A stretch of 6,274 nucleotides of DNA from assembly GCA_964355015.1 (NCBI GenBank), contig CAYHCE010000078.1, positions 1 to 6,274 of the forward strand, written 5' to 3'. A program made the translations under genes and the position numbers. This DNA comes from CAYHCE01 sp964355015 (lineage in GTDB: Bacteria; Cyanobacteriota; Cyanobacteriia; PCC-6307; Cyanobiaceae). This document shows, piece by piece, positions 6,095-6,274 of this stretch (the stretch's first letter is position 1; every line of letters starts with the position of its first letter). Below the pieces are notes generated by a model. It was not told the origin of the DNA. It ran no database searches and saw only the letters and a program-made list of their open reading frames with translations.

Positions 6095-6100
6095 TGAGGA
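6095..6100 (+). promoter_or_regulatory. Shine-Dalgarno sequence of the porin gene
   Basis: TGAGGA, with core GAGGA, ends four bases before the ATG at 6105. The porin promoter must lie within or beyond 6043-6090, overlapping the start of the leftward gene; I cannot identify its -10 or -35 boxes with confidence. Confidence 0.6.
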
Positions 6101-6104
6101 CCCC

Positions 6105-6274
6105 ATGAAATTCTTCCAGCAACTTCTGCTGGCACCTGCTGCGCTCGGACTGCTGGCCCCCATGGCCGCGTCTGCCGCAGAACTCAACCTCGACGGCGTC
6201 AACCAGTACGCCTCCCCCGAGGAACAGGTCACCAGCATCACCCAGTTTTCCGACGTGCAGCCCACCGAGTGGGC
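6105..6274 (+). CDS. Outer-membrane porin with SLH domain, N-terminal part (cut by window end)
   Basis: Fifty-six codons are visible. Residues 1-24 form a classic Sec signal peptide: basic start MKFF, hydrophobic core around LLLAPAALGLLAP, and an Ala-Ser-Ala site, with cleavage likely before AELN. Mature residues include LDGVNQYASPEEQVTSITQF followed by FSDVQPTEWA, the opening of an S-layer homology domain. This layout (signal peptide, short linker, SLH domain, then a beta-barrel outside the window) is that of the SomA/SomB-type and 'iron uptake porin' outer-membrane proteins of Synechococcus. The SLH domain anchors the barrel to pyruvylated wall polymers linked to peptidoglycan, while the barrel passes ions and small solutes. 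It is transcribed divergently from the glycosyltransferase operon. Family assignment is strong; the barrel and substrate cannot be judged. Confidence 0.88.
   Translation, partial: MKFFQQLLLAPAALGLLAPMAASAAELNLDGVNQYASPEEQVTSITQFSDVQPTEW

Noticed and set aside
5858..6265. Minus-strand 135-codon frame across the porin start
   Set aside because: It is antisense to the signal-peptide and SLH-coding region, which is clearly the real gene, and has no motif of its own.

Overview
The window (roughly two-thirds G+C) looks like the chromosome of a high-GC picocyanobacterium of the Synechococcus/Cyanobium group. The evidence is at the two ends. The left edge carries the last 18 codons of psbD (photosystem II D2 protein), ending in the family's conserved tail PEEVLPRGNAL. 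The right edge opens a gene whose product has a signal peptide followed by the start of an SLH domain, as in the major outer-membrane porins of Synechococcus.

Layout. Positions 1-57 (+) are the 3' end of psbD. It is followed not by psbC but by a 25-codon vestige of the psbC start (41-118) and a strong intrinsic terminator (144-170), so this is probably the stand-alone extra psbD copy rather than the psbDC operon. Positions 171-514 hold no long gene. They contain a possible weak promoter, a stretch able to fold into a multi-helix RNA (250-322), an excellent Shine-Dalgarno sequence (334-343) in front of a 17-codon ORF (349-402), a small hairpin over that ORF's stop codon, and a perfect 12-bp-arm hairpin (458-495). 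The last probably terminates the convergent leftward operon.

Positions 515-6078 are one leftward (minus-strand) operon of three polytopic membrane proteins. In transcription order they are: a 733-residue ArnT/PMT_2-like glycosyltransferase with a C-terminal TPR-like extension (3877-6078); a 568-residue ArnT-type PMT_2 glycosyltransferase (2124-3830); and a 542-residue DUF2079 protein (515-2143) that overlaps its upstream neighbour by 20 bases. All three fit the GT-C fold class, which uses polyprenyl-phosphate-linked sugars at the periplasmic face. Together they look like an envelope glycosylation module whose sugar and acceptor cannot be read from the sequence.

Positions 6079-6104 are a very short divergent control region containing a 15-base inverted repeat and the porin's Shine-Dalgarno sequence. 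The porin gene (6105 to beyond the window, +) is cut by the right edge.

The operon is firm at family level. The least explained part is the leader-plus-micro-ORF block between psbD and the operon. I found no mobile element, tRNA, rRNA or CRISPR array.
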